DNA of 9,959 nucleotides from Balneolales bacterium (GTDB taxonomy: Bacteria; Bacteroidota; Rhodothermia; Balneolales; Balneolaceae): positions 1-9,959 of the forward strand of contig JAKSCW010000363.1 of the NCBI GenBank assembly GCA_022360375.1, written 5' to 3'. Below are positions 6,993 through 9,959 of the stretch, piece after piece (position 1 is the stretch's first letter; each line of letters starts with the position of its first letter). The notes below the pieces were generated by a model. The model was not told where the DNA came from. It saw nothing but the letters and a program-made list of their open reading frames with translations, and ran no database searches. Position numbers and translations under genes: made by a program.

Positions 6993-7820
6993 GTGCTCGA
7001 TCGGCTCCTAAATATCTTTTTTTTCTTTTCACTTCTTTTTGTGTTTCTCATTTTTTCGGAAGGACAGGAACAGCTTCGGTTTTTTATCGCGATTGTACTG
7101 GCAAGTTTATGCGGTGTATTAGCATTTGTGCTTAACTGGCTCTCATTAGACGGAGCTACTGCTGCGGTGCTATTTGGGATCATTGCCTTTGGCTTTGGGG
7201 GAATAACCGGAGCTGTAATTGTTCTGGCTTTTTTTGTTTCCAGTTCGCTTATCTCTAAAGACGTTTTTGATGAAGATGGTTTTTTGGAAAGCAATTCCCG
7301 CCGTGATGGACTTCAGGTTTGGTCGAATGGGTTTTGGTTTGCCATTTGGGTTATTATTTGGTTCATCACAGAAAACTTCGCGTTTATGATAGCTGCCGCA
7401 TCCAGCATGGCATTTGCTACTTCAGATACCTGGGCATCAGAAGTGGGAGGACACAGAGTAAGAGGCAAAACCTGGTTGATCACGAATTTTAAAAAAGTTG
7501 CACCTAGTACTGATGGAGCAATTAGCGTTGCAGGTACGTTTGCATCTTTGATTGGAGCTGTATTTATAGCTCTCATTTTCTGGCTTATGGAAATGGATTC
7601 CAATCTCTTTGTAATACTTTTAATTGCTATTTGCGGGTTTTTGGGTAGTTTTGTGGATTCTTTGTTTGGTGCAACTGTTCAGGGAAAGTCTTTGAATAGG
7701 TTCGGGAAAGCAATATTTGCAAATCGTATGTCAAGATTTGACAATAACATAACTAATTGGGTAGCCGGTGGCAGCGCGTCAGTTATTGCGCGGATCCTGG
7801 TACTATTCATTGGACAATGA
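6993..7820 (+). CDS. DUF92 / TMEM19-like integral membrane protein
   Basis: A 275-residue polytopic membrane protein with about six or seven hydrophobic segments (near 7-21, 30-48, 55-82, 113-140, 177-198, 203-226 and 258-273). Conserved DUF92 features are RRDGLQVWSNG (103-113), SDTWASEVG (144-152) with the Asp and Glu of the family's polar core, PSTDGAISVAGT (171-182) and GFLGSFVDSLFGATVQ (215-230). The family includes plant VTE6, a phytyl-phosphate kinase, so a prenyl- or polyprenyl-phosphate kinase role is possible but unproven here. The start is taken as the GTG at 6993, because no in-frame ATG occurs before the conserved core and upstream lies the TGA of the DUF3098 gene, in the same frame and two codons away. 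Translation of the pair is probably coupled. Confidence 0.88.
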   Translation: MLDRLLNIFFFFSLLFVFLIFSEGQEQLRFFIAIVLASLCGVLAFVLNWLSLDGATAAVLFGIIAFGFGGITGAVIVLAFFVSSSLISKDVFDEDGFLESNSRRDGLQVWSNGFWFAIWVIIWFITENFAFMIAAASSMAFATSDTWASEVGGHRVRGKTWLITNFKKVAPSTDGAISVAGTFASLIGAVFIALIFWLMEMDSNLFVILLIAICGFLGSFVDSLFGATVQGKSLNRFGKAIFANRMSRFDNNITNWVAGGSASVIARILVLFIGQ

Positions 7821-7860
7821 TTGAACTTCAACAATGCTAAGGGATTAAAAAAACAAAAAT

Positions 7861-9162
7861 ATGTGGTATAAAAAATTACACTGGCAAATCGTAATTGGAT
7901 TGATTCTTGGGTTAATTTACGGATTGATTTCCAGCGTAACCGGATTGAACGATTTTACGACAGAGTTTATAAAACCTTTTGGAACCATCTTTATCACCCT
8001 ATTGAAGCTGATTGCGGTTCCTTTGGTTCTTGCTTCTCTTGTTGCCGGTGTAGCCAGCTTGAATGATACCACCAAACTATCACGAATGGGGGGTAAAACG
8101 GTCCTTATCTATCTTTGTACTACGATTTTTGCCGTTACCATTGGCCTGCTTGCAGTAAATCTTATCAAGCCCGGAAACTCTTTACCGGAACAAACCCGAA
8201 TTGACCTTCAGGCACAGTATAGTGGTGCAATTGAAAGCAGGAGTGAATCTGCCCAGGAGGTGATGAACCGGGGGAAACTGGATATTCTTGTAGACCTGGT
8301 TCCGGAAAATTTCTTTGCAGCCGCTACAGAAAATGCAAATATGCTCCAAATCGTGTTTGTGGCTATTCTTTTAGGAATTGGAATTATCTATATGGGCGGT
8401 GAGAAAGGGGCATTCCTCGTTAAGGTATTCGATTCTTTCAACGATGTTATAATAGTCATCGTGGATTTGATAATGAAAACAGCGCCATATGGGGTATTTG
8501 CATTAATGGCAGGCCTTATTGTTGACCTTGCAGGGGATGACCTGGGCAAGGCAATTGCACTTCTTGTTGCCTTAGGAAACTATAGTATTACTCTTTTAAT
8601 AGCATTGATTTTACACGTCTTACTGGTGTACTCGTCCATGTTCAAGTTTTTTAGTAAAAACATGAAATTATCTACGTTTTTTAAGGCTATTCGTCCGGCT
8701 ATGCTACTTGGCTTTAGTACCAGTTCCAGTTCGGCAACACTTCCGGTTACTATGGAGCGGGTGGAAAAAAACCTTGGTGTTGATGAAGAAGTTTCCAGTT
8801 TTGTATTGCCGGTTGGTGCCACTATAAACATGGATGGAACAAGTTGTTATCAAGCAGTTGCAGCTGTATTTATTGCTCAGGCTCTTGGCCTTGATTTAAC
8901 ACTTGCGCAGCAATTAATGATCGTTCTTACAGCAACGGCTGCTTCAATAGGAGCTGCAGGAGTTCCGGGAGCAGGGATTGTTATGCTGGTTGTGGTATTG
9001 GAATCCATTCAGGTACCTGCAGCTGGAATCGCTCTGATTTTAGGTGTTGATCGTATATTGGATATGTGCAGAACCACGGTAAATATTACCGGAGACGCTG
9101 CAGTTTCCTATGTTGTTGCGGCAACAGAGGGGAAATTGCATGAACCAGAACTTGAAGATTAA
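7861..9162 (+). CDS. Dicarboxylate/amino acid:cation symporter (DAACS/SDF family, glutamate/aspartate type)
   Basis: Inner-membrane secondary transporter that takes up acidic amino acids or C4-dicarboxylates with Na+ or H+. The 433 residues fit the GltP/GltT/GltPh size and fold. The first helical hairpin has the serine-rich STSSSSAT at 286-293, the seventh helix has NMDGT at 323-327 (a sodium-site motif), and the second hairpin has GAAGVPGAG at 364-372. The last helix reads DRILDMCRTTVNITGD: Asp397, Asp401, Arg404, Thr405 and Asn408 match the GltPh residues D390, D394, R397, T398 and N401. The Arg at 404 favours an acidic substrate over neutral amino acids, but glutamate, aspartate and dicarboxylates cannot be told apart. 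A variable polar stretch at about 108-140 is normal for the loop between helices 3 and 4. The start is the ATG at 7861, 40 bases after the DUF92 stop; an AAGGGA at 7839-7844 is too far upstream to be a good ribosome site. Confidence 0.95.
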   Translation: MWYKKLHWQIVIGLILGLIYGLISSVTGLNDFTTEFIKPFGTIFITLLKLIAVPLVLASLVAGVASLNDTTKLSRMGGKTVLIYLCTTIFAVTIGLLAVNLIKPGNSLPEQTRIDLQAQYSGAIESRSESAQEVMNRGKLDILVDLVPENFFAAATENANMLQIVFVAILLGIGIIYMGGEKGAFLVKVFDSFNDVIIVIVDLIMKTAPYGVFALMAGLIVDLAGDDLGKAIALLVALGNYSITLLIALILHVLLVYSSMFKFFSKNMKLSTFFKAIRPAMLLGFSTSSSSATLPVTMERVEKNLGVDEEVSSFVLPVGATINMDGTSCYQAVAAVFIAQALGLDLTLAQQLMIVLTATAASIGAAGVPGAGIVMLVVVLESIQVPAAGIALILGVDRILDMCRTTVNITGDAAVSYVVAATEGKLHEPELED

Positions 9163-9237
9163 AATTTGCCGAAAAGTGAATCTTAATATGGCTTTTTGGT
9201 AGTAAATTGCTTAATTCTATCTCACTCAATCAAATGC

Positions 9238-9959
9238 ATGATGCCTATGTGCAAATTGCTACTATCAAGAGTTTTAAATAGGGTTAGACATATCATCATT
9301 TTCATCTCTGTGCTGCTTGTTTCGCCCAAGCTATTTGCTCAGACGTTGCTAATACCTGGTGATTTGATTGTCGTGTCCGTGAATTCCGCAGATAATTCTT
9401 TGGATGTATTGCCATTGGTAGATGTTCAGGAAGGTACGGTTTTCTCTTTGTCTAACGGGACATGGGATAACCAGGACATGCAGTTTTTGAATGGCGATTT
9501 CGCCGATATCACGTTCACCAGTACTGTTCCCGCCGGTCAGGCCATCCATATTTCAGAAGAAGGGTCTGATTATCTCAAAGTGCAAGGAACTATTAAAATT
9601 GGGGAAGTATCAAGCCAGATATATCTATATCAATACGATGAACAGCAGTATCGTTTTATTGGCGCATTATTCTGGGAAGACTCAACCGACGAATTAGCCA
9701 AGTATCCCCAAGGTGACATTCCTGACGTTCTTTCGGCAGAAGAGCCCAATTTTTTGAAGTTAGGTGAGGGTAAAAACTTTCAATATCGTTTAAGATATGG
9801 TGCCAGTGGTACTCCGGAAATGTTGAAAACAATGGTATACGACTCTACGCATTGGCGAACCAAAGAATCACCATTCCAGGTTTTTCAAACCTCTTTTCGG
9901 TTATTAAATGCCCCGGTTGTTGTTTTCAGCGAACCAATTTCCAATCACCGTGAAGGGAA
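9238..9959 (+). CDS. Secreted protein, N-terminal part (3' truncated by window edge)
   Basis: An open frame with no stop before the window edge, about 240 residues. Three in-frame ATGs cluster at 9238, 9241 and 9247; I list the first, but none has a Shine-Dalgarno sequence. The N-terminus is a clear signal peptide: basic Arg residues (SRVLNRVRH), a hydrophobic core (IIIFISVLLV) and LFA|Q cleavage near 9342. The mature part begins LLIPGDLIVVSVNSADNSLDVL, then LVDVQEGTVFSLSNGTWD, VPAGQAIHI, QIYLYQYDEQQYRFIGALFW, and later YGASGTPEMLKTMVYDSTHW. I recognise this order (GD-hydrophobic start, 'lvdi..GT.f.f.dng', 'paG..i.i', 'lyq....fi.al', 'SGT...ll..i.d..nW') from an unnamed beta-rich domain at the N-terminus of large secreted, often multidomain surface proteins. 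Such proteins in this phylum often end in a sorting domain, which would lie beyond the window. Confidence 0.75.
   Translation, partial: MMPMCKLLLSRVLNRVRHIIIFISVLLVSPKLFAQTLLIPGDLIVVSVNSADNSLDVLPLVDVQEGTVFSLSNGTWDNQDMQFLNGDFADITFTSTVPAGQAIHISEEGSDYLKVQGTIKIGEVSSQIYLYQYDEQQYRFIGALFWEDSTDELAKYPQGDIPDVLSAEEPNFLKLGEGKNFQYRLRYGASGTPEMLKTMVYDSTHWRTKESPFQVFQTSFRLLNAPVVVFSEPISNHREG

Noticed and set aside
6797..7294. A 165-codon open frame on the minus strand
   Set aside because: It lies opposite the DUF3098 and DUF92 genes, its product is low-complexity Ser/Lys/Thr-rich as expected for the antisense of membrane-protein codons, and it matches no family I recognise.
9169..9199. Possible terminator after the symporter gene (CCGAAAAG with CTTTTTGG)
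   Set aside because: The stem is AT-rich with a wobble pair, the loop is 15 bases and no T-run follows, so it is too weak to call.
9349..9697. Short open frames on both strands in the right-hand end (9349-9549 minus, 9491-9697 plus)
   Set aside because: They overlap the long secreted-protein frame from 9238, which has a signal peptide and recognisable domain features.

Overview
The window looks like a chromosomal core region of a Bacteroidota/Balneolota-type (FCB group) bacterium. The grounds are AT-leaning DNA, few Shine-Dalgarno sequences, a DUF3098 protein (a family I know mainly from Bacteroidota), secreted proteins cleaved at an A|Q site, and a secreted glutamine-amidotransferase-fold protein of a type that is common and often misnamed in that group. 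A Balneolota relative such as Balneola or Gracilimonas is my best guess, but it is inference from protein flavour only. I see no phage, insertion sequence, CRISPR array, tRNA or rRNA.

Layout: positions 1-675 hold the 3' end of leuS (+). It converges on a five-gene minus-strand block, and a compact hairpin that can terminate from both sides sits between them. Read in its own direction, from 6641 down to 721, the block runs maf, a secreted TPR protein, a secreted amidotransferase-like protein, mazG and gltA. The first three are nearly fused, with gaps of 2 and 3 bases. The spacer before mazG (2806-2877) is almost wholly one long imperfect inverted repeat. A 144-base spacer precedes gltA. A 96-base divergent region (6642-6737) separates maf from a plus-strand group: a small DUF3098 membrane protein, a DUF92/TMEM19-type membrane protein, and a glutamate/aspartate-type cation symporter. 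The window ends inside a secreted protein (from about 9238) that has no stop codon before the edge.

How the genes relate: Maf and MazG both hydrolyse nucleoside triphosphates (house-cleaning of non-canonical or excess NTPs). They bracket two envelope or periplasmic proteins of unknown role that are probably translated together. Citrate synthase and the dicarboxylate/amino-acid symporter serve central carbon and nitrogen metabolism. Nothing suggests a defence or mobile system. The items most worth following are the secreted TPR/amidotransferase-like pair, the mazG leader inverted repeat, and the truncated secreted protein at the right edge.
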